From the NCBI RefSeq assembly GCF_900460315.1, contig NZ_UHIO01000001.1, positions 1,126,001-1,190,000 of the forward strand: a DNA stretch of 64,000 bases, written 5' to 3'. This document shows, piece by piece, positions 1 through 9,506 of this stretch. The translations under genes and the position numbers were made by a program. This DNA is from Veillonella criceti (GTDB lineage Bacteria > Bacillota > Negativicutes > Veillonellales > Veillonellaceae). Positions within the stretch are counted from its first letter, which is position 1; each line of letters opens with the position of its first letter. The notes beneath the pieces were generated by a model. The model had not been told where the DNA came from and ran no database searches. It saw nothing but the letters and a program-made list of their open reading frames with translations.

Positions 1-145
1 ACATATTATGATAAAATGTCGCTTCTTCTTCACTAACAGTCTGAAGCAAAGAAAAAAAGGCCCCATGCACAGCTCGTCCATTATACTTGTCTATATTTCC
101 TTCTTTTACACATCGTAATTCAAACTCAATCGCACCTAAAATCAT
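1..145 (-). CDS. cas6: Cas6 CRISPR endoribonuclease, N-terminal part, cut by the window edge
   Basis: Only the first 48 codons are in the window; the gene runs off the left edge. It begins at an ATG at 145, preceded by AGGAG, 48 bases after the cas1 stop, so it is co-transcribed with cas1. The translated start (MILGAIEFELRC) followed by GRAVHGAFFSLLQ resembles the ferredoxin-like N-terminus of Cas6, which trims repeat RNA into crRNAs. The adjacent array has a palindromic repeat ending in ATTGAAAC, the usual Cas6 substrate form. The call rests on a short segment and on position. A different RAMP-fold protein is possible but less likely. Confidence 0.68.
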   Translation of the reverse strand, partial: MILGAIEFELRCVKEGNIDKYNGRAVHGAFFSLLQTVSEEEATFYHNM

Positions 146-193
146 ATGTCCTATTCACTCCTAAAGAAAACTACTCCTTAATTATCTTATATT

Positions 194-1177
194 TTATTTA
201 CTATTATCTGCTGTCTCTTTCTGATATTCTCGGACCTGTTTATAAAAATCTTTCACTTCTCTCTCAATTAATTTTCTCGGAGTTAAGCCATCTAATCCTT
301 TAAATTCAGTTTCCATATACTTTTCATATACCTCAATCCATTTTACCTGACCTTGAGATGATAAAAAACAGCCTTTTTCTTCAAAAACAAAATCATCAAT
401 AGAAAAAGTCTTTACATTTAATACCTTTAATACTAATCGATCTGTTACCTTTTGTCTTAATAAATCCATTAAATCATAAACTAAACTATCTTTACGCCCA
501 TTATTACTATGAAGAACACCAATTCGTTCATCCAAATAAATCTCCATCATAGCTAAGCGTACTTCCCGTTCTAAAAAACTATAGGCATAACTCAACAAAG
601 AATTTACTGGATCCATAGTCCCCTTGTGTTCACGTCCCACCCACTGCCAAGTATCTGCTCTTAATACACTACTGAAAGCTTCAAAATAATACTTTGAAGC
701 CATTCCTTCAGTCCCACGCAATTTTTCAACAGAAGCAGAACGTTGACACATAAAAAATGCTTGTTTTAAATATTGTAACGAATTATTTATTTCCCCAGAA
801 CTATCTTTTTTTACATATCTTTTTAAAAGCTCTGTTTGTGCCATAATTTTATGTTTAACAATATAACGTGCCAACTCTAACTGATAAACAGAGTTTGTAA
901 ATAAATTTACTTGCTGGATTAATTTATTTGCCCCCACTCTATGTCCGCCCAAATAAGATAATACTCTACCTTTATAATCTACATAAATAATAATAACCTT
1001 ATTAACAATTAATTCAGCAATAAGTTGAGTCGATATTTGTGCATATTTACTAATTACGACCTGTTTTACTGTTTTTAAGGGTATACTATATTGAACACTA
1101 CCATCCTTGGCAACCACAACTCGCCCTCCGCTTTTACTTGCTACAGCCCCTGGCGATAATAAATACAGTATCGGCAT
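194..1177 (-). CDS. cas1: Cas1 CRISPR integrase
   Basis: This 327-residue protein is a full-length Cas1, the metal-dependent integrase that with Cas2 inserts new spacers at the leader end. The N-terminal beta domain (about 1-80) starts with LYLLSPGAV and contains VDYKGR. The helical domain carries the expected metal ligands: Glu157 in LRGTEG, His223 in VLHSNN and Asp235/Asp238 in VYDLMD. The ATG is preceded by GGGGGAAAGG. The gene lies just past the trailer end of the array, on the strand on which the array is transcribed, followed by cas6. Its partner cas2 is unusually far away, at 19.7-19.9 kb. Confidence 0.95.
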   Translation of the reverse strand: MPILYLLSPGAVASKSGGRVVVAKDGSVQYSIPLKTVKQVVISKYAQISTQLIAELIVNKVIIIYVDYKGRVLSYLGGHRVGANKLIQQVNLFTNSVYQLELARYIVKHKIMAQTELLKRYVKKDSSGEINNSLQYLKQAFFMCQRSASVEKLRGTEGMASKYYFEAFSSVLRADTWQWVGREHKGTMDPVNSLLSYAYSFLEREVRLAMMEIYLDERIGVLHSNNGRKDSLVYDLMDLLRQKVTDRLVLKVLNVKTFSIDDFVFEEKGCFLSSQGQVKWIEVYEKYMETEFKGLDGLTPRKLIEREVKDFYKQVREYQKETADNSK

Positions 1178-1324
1178 ACCTTTCCCCCATTTTGCACAAA
1201 AAACATTAAGATGGATATTTAAATCCCCTAAATCAATATTTATAAAGTAAGTCCAATCATCAGCTCAATCTATATAGAGGACTTCTACATAATTAACTAA
1301 TACATTTTTACTTAATGCAATAAC

Positions 1325-3379
1325 TATTCACTATTGCAAGTGGTAAGCAGTGCTGCAACCAGAACAAAGCGGCGTAATCACTATACTTGACTAAGTTTCA
1401 ATACCGCAAGCGGTAAGCAGTGCTGCAACTCAAAAAAGAGCTCACTCAGGGGGCAACTCGAATGTCGTTTCAATACCGCAAGCGATAAGCAGTGCTGCAA
1501 CTGCCAAGTCTTAGAACCATCAATGATCCCAGTTAGTTTCAATACCGCAAGCGGTAAGCAGTGCTGCAACATAAATATGTATCTGATTATATTGAGTTTA
1601 TTAAAAATTGTTTCAATACCGCAAGCGGTAAGCAGTGCTGCAACTCTATCAAGAGTTTATGGAATCAGACTGTAATTTGTTTCAATACCGCAAGCGGTAA
1701 GCAGTGCTGCAACCTTTTAACGGAAAGATGTTAGAATTAAGAGCCGTTCAGTTTCAATACCGCAAGCGGTAAGCAGTGCTGCAACTAAAGACCTGGGCAT
1801 AACAAAAGAAAGCATTTGTTTCAATACCGCAAGCGGTAAGCAGTGCTGCAACTATACCCTACAAAATTTTAATTACAGGGACACCGTTTCAATACCGCAA
1901 GCGGTAAGCAGTGCTGCAACACAGAGCCAGAACTCGTGGACATTGCAATCTTTGGGTTTCAATACCGCAAGCGGTAAGCAGTACTGCAACTTTAAAGCCG
2001 GCGTTAATATGATTAGTGACATGACGTTTCAATACCGCAAGCGGTAAGCAGTGCTGCAACTTTAGTAATTATTACAATTTTATTGTCAATTGGGTTTGTT
2101 TCAATACCGCAAGCGGTAAGCAGTGCTGCAACTGTAAACACGTCCGAAGGAATTCGGACGATCGAACCGTTTCAATACCGCAAGCGGTAAGCAGTGCTGC
2201 AACGTTATTTAAAAGCAAATGTATTGCTTCTTCATTTAGTTTCAATACCGCAAGCGGTAAGCAGTGCTGCAACTGGGCTTAAGGATTTTCCAGGCGAGAT
2301 TATTAGTTTCAATACCGCAAGCGGTAAGCAGTGCTGCAACTATATATCTGGTTATAAGAGGAAAATGACATGAAGTTTCAATACCGCAAGCGGTAAGCAG
2401 TGCTGCAACTTAGAAAGGATATTATTATGGATAATATTATTGGTTTCAATACCGCAAGCGGTAAGCAGTGCTGCAACCGAGTACGTGCAAAAGTCAATAC
2501 TGTATTGCCTCAGTTTCAATACCGCAAGCGGTAAGCAGTGCTGCAACTAAATCTGGTTTTATCGGTAATGAATGCGCACAAACGTTTCAATACCGCAAGC
2601 GGTAAGCAGTGCTGCAACGAAAAGCTCTTCATTGTTTGAAGATTTTGACGGTTTCAATACCGCAAGCGGTAAGCAGTGCTGCAACTAGAACCTGACATGA
2701 TCCCTGTAATATGGGAGTTTCAATACCGCAAGCGGTAAGCAGTGCTGCAACTCTAAAGTAGAACAACAAGTATTTGAAGCTTTAAAGTTTCAATACCGCA
2801 AGCGGTAAGCAGTGCTGCAACCGGTGCAGTGGTTAAGTCTTTCGGGGAGGTAGTGGGTTTCAATACCGCAAGCGGTAAGCAGTGCTGCAACGGACGGCTC
2901 TGATTGGAACGCCACTGACGGCGTGAGTTTCAATACCGCAAGCGGTAAGCAGTGCTGCAACAATTAACGGCGAATTTAGCTTTAGCCAAACGCCAGTTTC
3001 AATACCGCAAGCGGTAAGCAGTGCTGCAACTAGTATGAATTTACTATCATTTAATTATGCGGAGTTTCAATACCGCAAGCGGTAAGCAGTGCTGCAACTA
3101 ACTATGCCTATAGTAATATTGACTTCACTCAGAGTTTCAATACCGCAAGCGGTAAGCAGTGCTGCAACCCATTCCATTTTTCACGAATTTCACCATTTTC
3201 GTGTTTCAATACCGCAAGCGGTAAGCAGTGCTGCAACTATTGGTTATGCATGTAGTATGGCCTCCTTATTATTAGTTTCAATACCGCAAGCGGTAAGCAG
3301 TGCTGCAACGCTCTCAAATGGTCCCATTGGAACACCCTTATACAGTTTCAATACCGCAAGCGGTAAGCAGTGCTGCAAC
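1325..3379 (-). CRISPR. CRISPR array, 30 repeats of 35 nt and 29 spacers
   Basis: Twenty-nine full 35-nt repeats plus one decayed repeat (1325-1359, 29 of 35 positions conserved) alternate with 29 spacers of 31-39 nt. Read on the minus strand, each repeat starts GTTGCAGCACTGC, contains the palindrome TACCGCTTGCGGTA and ends ATTGAAAC, the typical 5' handle of Cas6-processed crRNA. Orientation is therefore right to left. This agrees with the decayed repeat at the left (trailer) end and with a promoter to the right at about 3.6 kb. Two internal repeats have single substitutions, at 1467-1501 and 1956-1990. Short reading frames across the array are artefacts of the repeat. Confidence 0.98.
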
Positions 3380-3575
3380 ACTATAATCTCAAACTTCGCA
3401 TAAACACTAGCTCAAAAACAGTATTTTAGAAACCTAAGCAACTCTATAACACTATTTTTCAAATCTTGTGTTTTGCTACTTCTTAGAAATAGTTTCAACT
3501 CACCAAAACACTGATAAATACTTCGTTCTCAATTACTGATAAAGTGTAAGAAATCTATTTTCTAACTATATTGAT

Positions 3576-3604
3576 ATTATAAGGGTTTTCTCACTTTTAG
3601 TCAA
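3576..3604 (-). promoter_or_regulatory. CRISPR leader promoter
   Basis: On the minus strand TTGACT and TATAAT are separated by exactly 17 bases, a near-perfect vegetative promoter. It points at the array and would give a leader transcript of about 190 nt before the first repeat at 3379. The rest of the 3380-3846 interval is AT-rich and holds no open frame. Confidence 0.8.
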
Positions 3605-3700
3605 TTTCAGGATAGATTTCTTAAAAATTACATAAAAATCAATTGAGCCCATACTTACACTATTTGTAACAATATTTTTGATTTTTACTATTAAAGAAAA

Positions 3701-3781
3701 CCTTAAACCTTAAACCCTAACAGCTAAAATCTAAAATTTAAAGTCTAAAGTCTTATACTAAAATTACTTATACTAAAATTA
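3701..3781. repeat. Heptad-periodic tract plus 15-bp tandem repeat in the distal leader
   Basis: From 3701 to 3749 seven consecutive 7-base units fit the loose pattern NNyTAAa. This is followed by a perfect head-to-tail duplication of a 15-mer beginning CTTATACTAAAA (3752-3766 and 3767-3781). The tract lies between the last RAMP gene and the leader promoter. Its function is unknown. Confidence 0.75.
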
Positions 3782-3846
3782 GAGGTCATAACAAAATAAA
3801 TGGTAAAACTATCATTCTATTACAACCTCTAATTCGTATTAATTAC

Positions 3847-5817
3847 CTATCTAATTTTTATACTTTCAAATTCTAATGCTGGCTTTAATGGAATTCTATG
3901 AGTAAATTTCTTTTTATCATCACCACTAAGAGTCATATAAGCTACCTTTTGTAACCACTCTTCACTGCCCTTACCATTCCAATTCATCATAGCCAATAAA
4001 GTTTCTTTGGTCTTATTAAAAGACTCTTGACTCGCATTATCGCCAAGTTGTTCTTTCCTATATTCATTAAACTTATCGACGAAACTCTGTTGGTCTAAAT
4101 TAGACATAGGTTCCTCAAATCCCATATTCCCTAAGAGCGCACTATATCGTTTATTCAAGTCATCAAGGACTAAATTGGTAACAATCATAATACTACCTAA
4201 ACCAATACTTTTACCTTGGCCAATCTTAAAATAATACTGTGACTGTTTCTGATTAAACACTTCTAATAAAGCCCCTAATTCAAGATCAGTTAATTCATTA
4301 AAATATATTTTACCAGAGAACTTATTGCCCCAATCTAGCGGTCTAATCTTTTTCGTACCATTCACAAATTTTGTTTGATCATTGCTACACCAGTAATTTT
4401 TACTAATTTGTTGATGCCAATATAACTTATAACCACGAATGCCTGAACTTTTGCCCCAATGATTAATTTCTCCCCCTTTATCTGGTTGATTCAAATATAA
4501 TTGGTGCGACGTCGGATTGGGACTCATTAAAGCCTTCGGATACTTTGCTTCTTTACAAACGTATTTAGCGTCTCCTTCCAAAGACGCATCACTAAAGAAC
4601 ACTCGACTCGCCCACCACTCCTTCTTGCCAAACATAGCATCTGTAAAATCTACAACATTGCTATTAATTGATTTAGGGATGTGTTCACCAATCGATTTGT
4701 CATAAGCAATTCGATATAAATGACCATGGCCAAAATGAACTACCTTATTATTTTCTTCACTATAAAAACAAGGTATTATAAATTCAATATCTGAGCGCCC
4801 AGTAATAGCTTGAATTTTTTCTTGATTATCATGTTTAAATAAACCTCCATGTTTTTCAGCTTTCGAGAATAAGAAAAAACGTTTTCGATTACCTTCTGTT
4901 AAACTCTTTTCTGCTACCATATCCGTATTACTACCTAATACCAATTTATAATCAGCATAATAATCTTCTACTACGGATTTTGGTACTTCAATGCGATTTG
5001 TATCTGAAAAATTATTACAAGTAATAGTATAATAATGTTTTTTTCCACTCATATTGCCAGTAATAATCTTACATGTAACTGTTTTTTCACTATCATTTTT
5101 AGACGAATATTTATCCCAAATAACACCTATGTCATCAATTTTCGGATAATTTTTATCATCTGAAATCCTCTTACGGCTCGAATCGCCCTTAAAGATAAAA
5201 TATTTTGCTTCTGTAGCCTCATTATCTTTACTAGAACTCCTAATCTTCACTAAAAAGCCACTCTTCGGTTTTGCATACTTACCTCGTTTGTCTTCAGCTC
5301 CCAACAATTTTTCAGTATAATAAGCCTGTGTATGTTGAGTAGAATATTCATTTTGTTCAAGACTAATACTAGTAATCGCTCTAAAATATAGATGTCGATC
5401 AGCTACATCACCATCTGTATTATTCTTATTATAGGTTCTCATAGCACTACAAGATAAAATTTTGAAAATATTTTTTACCATACCACGAAGCGAACTTCCC
5501 GGAATAATTGGCACTCCAGCGGGAGAGTAAGACGCGAAATCGTCACTCCCCCCTATATAAAGGGGACTTTTATTTGTTATCTTTAAATCAATATAACCAG
5601 AGTAGCATCCATACTCTTTTACATATGATTTATAAGCAGCTTGTGCCTTTACTTTATCATTATTGTTAACTATTTTTTTCCATTCCTCAGAACTCGCCAA
5701 TGGTGATACTACAACTTTTTTTGGAAGTGGCACAAAGTTATATGGAGATGTAGCAAACTTTTCAAAACTAATTTCTTGCACTTTATTAACCGATTTCTTG
5801 CTATTCTTTGATTCCAT
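3847..5817 (-). CDS. Type III-D RAMP protein, TIGR03986-like (Cas7 with insertion)
   Basis: This large RAMP-superfamily protein is the last gene of the effector operon. The start used is the ATG at 5817, preceded by GGGAGG, giving 656 residues; an upstream in-frame start would overlap that ribosome site. A glycine-rich Cas7/Csm5-like signature occurs early (TNKSPLYIGG, then IIPGSSLRGMVK, about residues 80-120). A later RAMP-like element (FKIGQGKSIGLGS, about 540) closes the fold. The long Lys/Asn-rich middle section (about 150-400) is an insertion in the RAMP domain. It probably forms a backbone subunit of the Cas10 complex, as Cas7-insertion subunits do in studied III-D variants. The exact family name is from memory of motifs. 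Confidence 0.78.
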   Translation of the reverse strand: MESKNSKKSVNKVQEISFEKFATSPYNFVPLPKKVVVSPLASSEEWKKIVNNNDKVKAQAAYKSYVKEYGCYSGYIDLKITNKSPLYIGGSDDFASYSPAGVPIIPGSSLRGMVKNIFKILSCSAMRTYNKNNTDGDVADRHLYFRAITSISLEQNEYSTQHTQAYYTEKLLGAEDKRGKYAKPKSGFLVKIRSSSKDNEATEAKYFIFKGDSSRKRISDDKNYPKIDDIGVIWDKYSSKNDSEKTVTCKIITGNMSGKKHYYTITCNNFSDTNRIEVPKSVVEDYYADYKLVLGSNTDMVAEKSLTEGNRKRFFLFSKAEKHGGLFKHDNQEKIQAITGRSDIEFIIPCFYSEENNKVVHFGHGHLYRIAYDKSIGEHIPKSINSNVVDFTDAMFGKKEWWASRVFFSDASLEGDAKYVCKEAKYPKALMSPNPTSHQLYLNQPDKGGEINHWGKSSGIRGYKLYWHQQISKNYWCSNDQTKFVNGTKKIRPLDWGNKFSGKIYFNELTDLELGALLEVFNQKQSQYYFKIGQGKSIGLGSIMIVTNLVLDDLNKRYSALLGNMGFEEPMSNLDQQSFVDKFNEYRKEQLGDNASQESFNKTKETLLAMMNWNGKGSEEWLQKVAYMTLSGDDKKKFTHRIPLKPALEFESIKIR

Positions 5818-5819
5818 AA

Positions 5820-6395
5820 TTAATCCTCCCATGCCTCTATTCGAAGAAATCTGTAATCATCATAACCAGCTAAATATACTTTAGCACCAGATACTTCATT
5901 ATCAGAAAAGCCTATGTAATTACGCGTCACTAATCCATAATACTTTGAATCTTCTGCTACTGGTATGGTCATTTTTATCTTACGATTACTATCTTCTAAT
6001 TTAACGCCCTGTTGACCATAGCCCGCATTAGTGCCCCATAATCGTCCCATACTATCGACAAATTCTACATCCATATCTCCATCTAATGTATCACAAATAT
6101 AACGAGCTCTAAATTCATCATTGCCCTTTTTCAAATATAGCTCTTCCTGTTCATTAAAAATTCGTAACTCTAACACCAAGTTTAAATTCAATGGTTCATT
6201 ATCAATCAGTTCTATAATCCCTCCTTTAACTCGTCCCCAACTCACTTTATTTATAAACCAAACAACAACTGTAGCTTCTTGTTTTATATATTGGGCAATT
6301 ATATCTTCAAAACAATCTGATTTAAAAGTAAACGAGCTTATATTACTCTTACCAGCTTGATAAAATAACGATTGTTTTACTAAATCTATTGACAT
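5820..6395 (-). CDS. csx19: Csx19-like type III-D subunit
   Basis: A 191-residue protein from the ATG at 6395, with a GAGGGAG ribosome site somewhat far upstream; a TTG at 6428 is an alternative start overlapping the previous gene. It has no RAMP glycine-rich loop. Its features are an aromatic-rich stretch (VVVWFINKVSWGRV), FRARYICDT, and GRLWGTNAGYG. This layout, its length and its place among csx10 and RAMP genes fit Csx19 (TIGR03984), a small subunit specific to III-D complexes. The downstream RAMP gene starts 3 bases after its stop, so the two are translationally coupled. Confidence 0.65.
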   Translation of the reverse strand: MSIDLVKQSLFYQAGKSNISSFTFKSDCFEDIIAQYIKQEATVVVWFINKVSWGRVKGGIIELIDNEPLNLNLVLELRIFNEQEELYLKKGNDEFRARYICDTLDGDMDVEFVDSMGRLWGTNAGYGQQGVKLEDSNRKIKMTIPVAEDSKYYGLVTRNYIGFSDNEVSGAKVYLAGYDDYRFLRIEAWED

Positions 6396-6402
6396 GCTGA
6401 TT

Positions 6403-7806
6403 TCACACTCCCTCTCCCAAACTTGCAAATTCTTCTAAATACAAGTTTAATAGTTCTGAATCATCTTCATTATTTTCTCCAAAACTCTTTATGTTAAATT
6501 CTTGCCCATCATAGCGAATGTTGACAGACTCACCTATAATTCGTCCTTTACCAATGGATTTTTCACCACCAAATGGAATGCGTCCTGTACATATGTCCTT
6601 AATTAAACAAAGTGCCAAACCAGCTTCCCATTCCTGACAACGTTCAATCTCAAAGTGAATTTTCACATTATTACCAGACTCTTTTTCCTGCCACAAAGGT
6701 ATATTAGTAAATAACGCAGAATCAATAACACCACCCGTAAAGCGGTCAACGCGGATTCGAGATTGTTTCACTTCTTTAACACCTTCTGAAATATACACTT
6801 CATCTACAATGAAGCGACTCTTGGCGCCCTGTTTAGTTCTGAAATCTAAATCAATGCCCATCAATGGATCTAATTTACTTTCGTCAATCCCTAAGCGCCG
6901 ACATATATACTCAGCTTGTTTACGAAGAACACCTTTTACGGTAGTGCCCGGAATTGTTGGTAATAAATGCCCGTTTTTACCACTTTTAAATTGTACGGCA
7001 TTAATCTTTTCGCCCTTAAAATCTATACCATAATCTCGAATAATTAACGAAGAATCTATACGTCCCTCTATATCAGCATAAAATGTATTCGTAGCAAAGG
7101 AAACATTACTCAAACTACCTTCATACTGATTACTACTAGGCTTATTGCACAACCACTGTTTTACCTCTTCAAATTTTGAAAAATCATAAAAATAGGCTGT
7201 TATATCTGAACTAGCAATTTTACCAAATCCTTTAGTCGTAGACCCACCTAATCGGATACCCGCTTTTAATTGATCAACAAGAGTTTTAATTAGCTGTTCT
7301 AATTCAGACAAATAATTTTCATGAACTCTTCTTAATGTAATCTCAATATGGAGTTTTCCAGTTGCCCCTCGTTCTACAACCTCAAAATCATACTTATGTC
7401 CGTCAATACCAACATTAACAACGCTATCAATAGCAACGCCTTCCCGAAATACAATATTAGCATCTTCTAACACAATGTCATTAATAATAATAGCACTTTG
7501 AGTAGAGCCTATTTTTGAATTAAAATCACCAAATAAAATACTACTAATCCCAACTTCATCAAAATCTTCGTCTAACTCATCCTTCAACGCTACTGTACTA
7601 TTTGTCGTATTCCAAGCCCAATGACGTAATGCACCAGCTAAAGAGGTTCCTGGAATAAATGGGCGCTCTGCCTTATCCTTTACTACCTGTGAATCAACTT
7701 CGACACTTGCTCCAACAGCACCATCACCAGCCCCAATAATAAGTGGCGACATTAATTCTACCGTACCTTCAATCTTTATTTTTTGAATAACACTCGCTTC
7801 ATTCAT
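6403..7806 (-). CDS. Double Cas7 (two Csm3-like RAMP domains)
   Basis: This 467-residue protein contains two RAMP/Cas7 repeats in one chain. Domain 1 (about 10-200) has LIIGAGDG, then VDSQVVKD with a candidate cleavage aspartate, FIPGTSLAGALRHW, and the closing loop RLGGSTTKGFG. Domain 2 (about 240-440) has the matching IPGTTVKGVLRK and RIPFGGEKSIGKGR loops but lacks an equally clear catalytic aspartate. Such Cas7-2x proteins are known backbone subunits of III-D complexes, where each domain contacts six crRNA bases. It has a strong AGGAGG ribosome site and starts 12 bases after the csx10 stop. Confidence 0.85.
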   Translation of the reverse strand: MNEASVIQKIKIEGTVELMSPLIIGAGDGAVGASVEVDSQVVKDKAERPFIPGTSLAGALRHWAWNTTNSTVALKDELDEDFDEVGISSILFGDFNSKIGSTQSAIIINDIVLEDANIVFREGVAIDSVVNVGIDGHKYDFEVVERGATGKLHIEITLRRVHENYLSELEQLIKTLVDQLKAGIRLGGSTTKGFGKIASSDITAYFYDFSKFEEVKQWLCNKPSSNQYEGSLSNVSFATNTFYADIEGRIDSSLIIRDYGIDFKGEKINAVQFKSGKNGHLLPTIPGTTVKGVLRKQAEYICRRLGIDESKLDPLMGIDLDFRTKQGAKSRFIVDEVYISEGVKEVKQSRIRVDRFTGGVIDSALFTNIPLWQEKESGNNVKIHFEIERCQEWEAGLALCLIKDICTGRIPFGGEKSIGKGRIIGESVNIRYDGQEFNIKSFGENNEDDSELLNLYLEEFASLGEGV

Positions 7807-7817
7807 TATGTGTCCTC

Positions 7818-9506
7818 CTATTGTTTGCTATTTTTTCTAGCATGTCTACAGAACCAAAGCCAAAATTCATAGAAAAATACATCATTATCAAACGAAGGCA
7901 GTGTTAACTTTAGGTCTTTTGCTACCTGAAGTACTTTATCCCCTTCTTCAGCCGTTAATTGAAGGTCTTTGTACGGCCAATCAATCTTTTCTTTTGTCAA
8001 TAAATCTGCCAATACCTCTTCACGACCATTAGCTAATTTAATTTTTATACGATTGAGCTGTTTCCAAAATACGCCACCTACCGTCTTAGCATGTTCACAT
8101 TCTTTTAGAAATATGGCCTTATTTTTACTATAATCATATTCACCAAATCCTACCATCGCACGAGCACCTAAAAAACTCTCTAGCCTAGCAAATATATGCT
8201 TTTCACCAGCCACTTTTGCAGACCAACGATTAGCCTTCCGCCAATCCTGTATACATCTTAAGGCTTCTTTTCTTACTTTGCGAATTAATGTATCCATTAA
8301 AATGCGAGTAGCTACGCGTTCAACCTCTGGGCACAATGCACTTTGCAATGTCTGCTCCTCTGAAAAAACATTTTTATGAATATCCCAATTTCCGGATTGT
8401 GGTTGCCAAAACCTAAGCTGACCAAAGCCTTCTTCCGTACGCTCTCCAATGCCATTAAAAATGTATTCATTTAAGCGTGCCAACATATCTGCCGTCCACG
8501 GCGTTTCACTGGTAATTTCAAATACAGCCCCCTTTTCAATCGCTGGTACTTGCGGACGCTTTATACCCCAAATTGATACAAATCCATCAACCGTAGTATA
8601 ATTAGCAAACATTTTTGTTATCTTAATGACACAATTATTCTCTTTAAATTTATTGATAATGTCTTGCAATGGACTTTGACTGTTAGAAGCTATCCCTGTT
8701 TCTAGCAGTATTGGCGTATCCGCTCTCAAATAGATTCGATTGTCAGTAAGCGATTGCACATCGATTATAGGATATACCGACTCAACCTCTTCAATAGGAC
8801 CAAAACTAAATTCACATTGACCATAACCTGTAAATTTAGACCGTCCAATCCGCCCTTCAAAACGGTTATCTACTAAGTCTAATTTTTTTATTAACTTATC
8901 TAACGTATCTTCTTCTCCAAGAAGATACCCTTTGAATTCGTATCCGGCATCAATGGATTCATAGTTGTAAATCACCCCATCTAAACTTGTTCCACTAATA
9001 CGTTCACGATCTCCTCCCTTTTTCTGTTTATTATTAGAGTTACGACTCATATGAAATGAAATCGATTTAAATATAGAAGCAGGATATACATAATCAGCAT
9101 CAAAGGTGGCAAACCCTTTCATACTTTTATAGTCAACTAATGTATCTGACCAAGCTAATAAATCAACTACTTCTTTAGCCTCTTTCGTTGTACCAGTAAA
9201 ATTCGTTGAATCTATAATACGTTGTTTTCTCTTTTGAATAGATTGTGGAATGGGAATAGTTCGTTGATTATTAGCTACAGGATACGCATCTACAAAACGA
9301 AGCTGGTTAAAAAATAAATTAACAAAATCTTCATCTTCATGAGCCAATTTACCTAGACCTTGCTCTTTTATAAAACGACCTGCCAAAACACCACGTAACA
9401 CTGATCCAGATATAAAATCAACACTTTTTATTAACACACCATTAGTAGAGCTTGTCGTCAATACAATCGGTGATAACGTTTTAATAGTAACCTCTAATAG
9501 TTTCAT
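7818..9506 (-). CDS. csx10: Csx10, type III-D Cas5-like RAMP protein with helical C-terminus
   Basis: A 562-residue protein starting with a typical Csx10 N-terminus: a beta strand and SPIVLTT, followed by FISGSVLRGVLAGRF (about 30-45). A second RAMP-like block occurs near 350-365 (NGIGERTEEGFGQLRFW). From about 385 to the end the chain is predominantly helical and rich in Lys, Arg and Trp. In III-D complexes Csx10 takes the Cas5 role of capping the crRNA 5' handle. No separate csm2/cas11 gene exists in the operon, so this helical tail is a candidate built-in small subunit; that is inference. Its ATG overlaps the preceding stop by one base. Confidence 0.85.
   Translation of the reverse strand: MKLLEVTIKTLSPIVLTTSSTNGVLIKSVDFISGSVLRGVLAGRFIKEQGLGKLAHEDEDFVNLFFNQLRFVDAYPVANNQRTIPIPQSIQKRKQRIIDSTNFTGTTKEAKEVVDLLAWSDTLVDYKSMKGFATFDADYVYPASIFKSISFHMSRNSNNKQKKGGDRERISGTSLDGVIYNYESIDAGYEFKGYLLGEEDTLDKLIKKLDLVDNRFEGRIGRSKFTGYGQCEFSFGPIEEVESVYPIIDVQSLTDNRIYLRADTPILLETGIASNSQSPLQDIINKFKENNCVIKITKMFANYTTVDGFVSIWGIKRPQVPAIEKGAVFEITSETPWTADMLARLNEYIFNGIGERTEEGFGQLRFWQPQSGNWDIHKNVFSEEQTLQSALCPEVERVATRILMDTLIRKVRKEALRCIQDWRKANRWSAKVAGEKHIFARLESFLGARAMVGFGEYDYSKNKAIFLKECEHAKTVGGVFWKQLNRIKIKLANGREEVLADLLTKEKIDWPYKDLQLTAEEGDKVLQVAKDLKLTLPSFDNDVFFYEFWLWFCRHARKNSKQ

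Noticed and set aside
1381..3403. Several 60-100 residue open frames across the array containing repeated QHCLPLAVLK or SIPQAVSSAA
   Set aside because: They are translations of the CRISPR repeat in two frames; no ribosome sites and no independent protein-like sequence.
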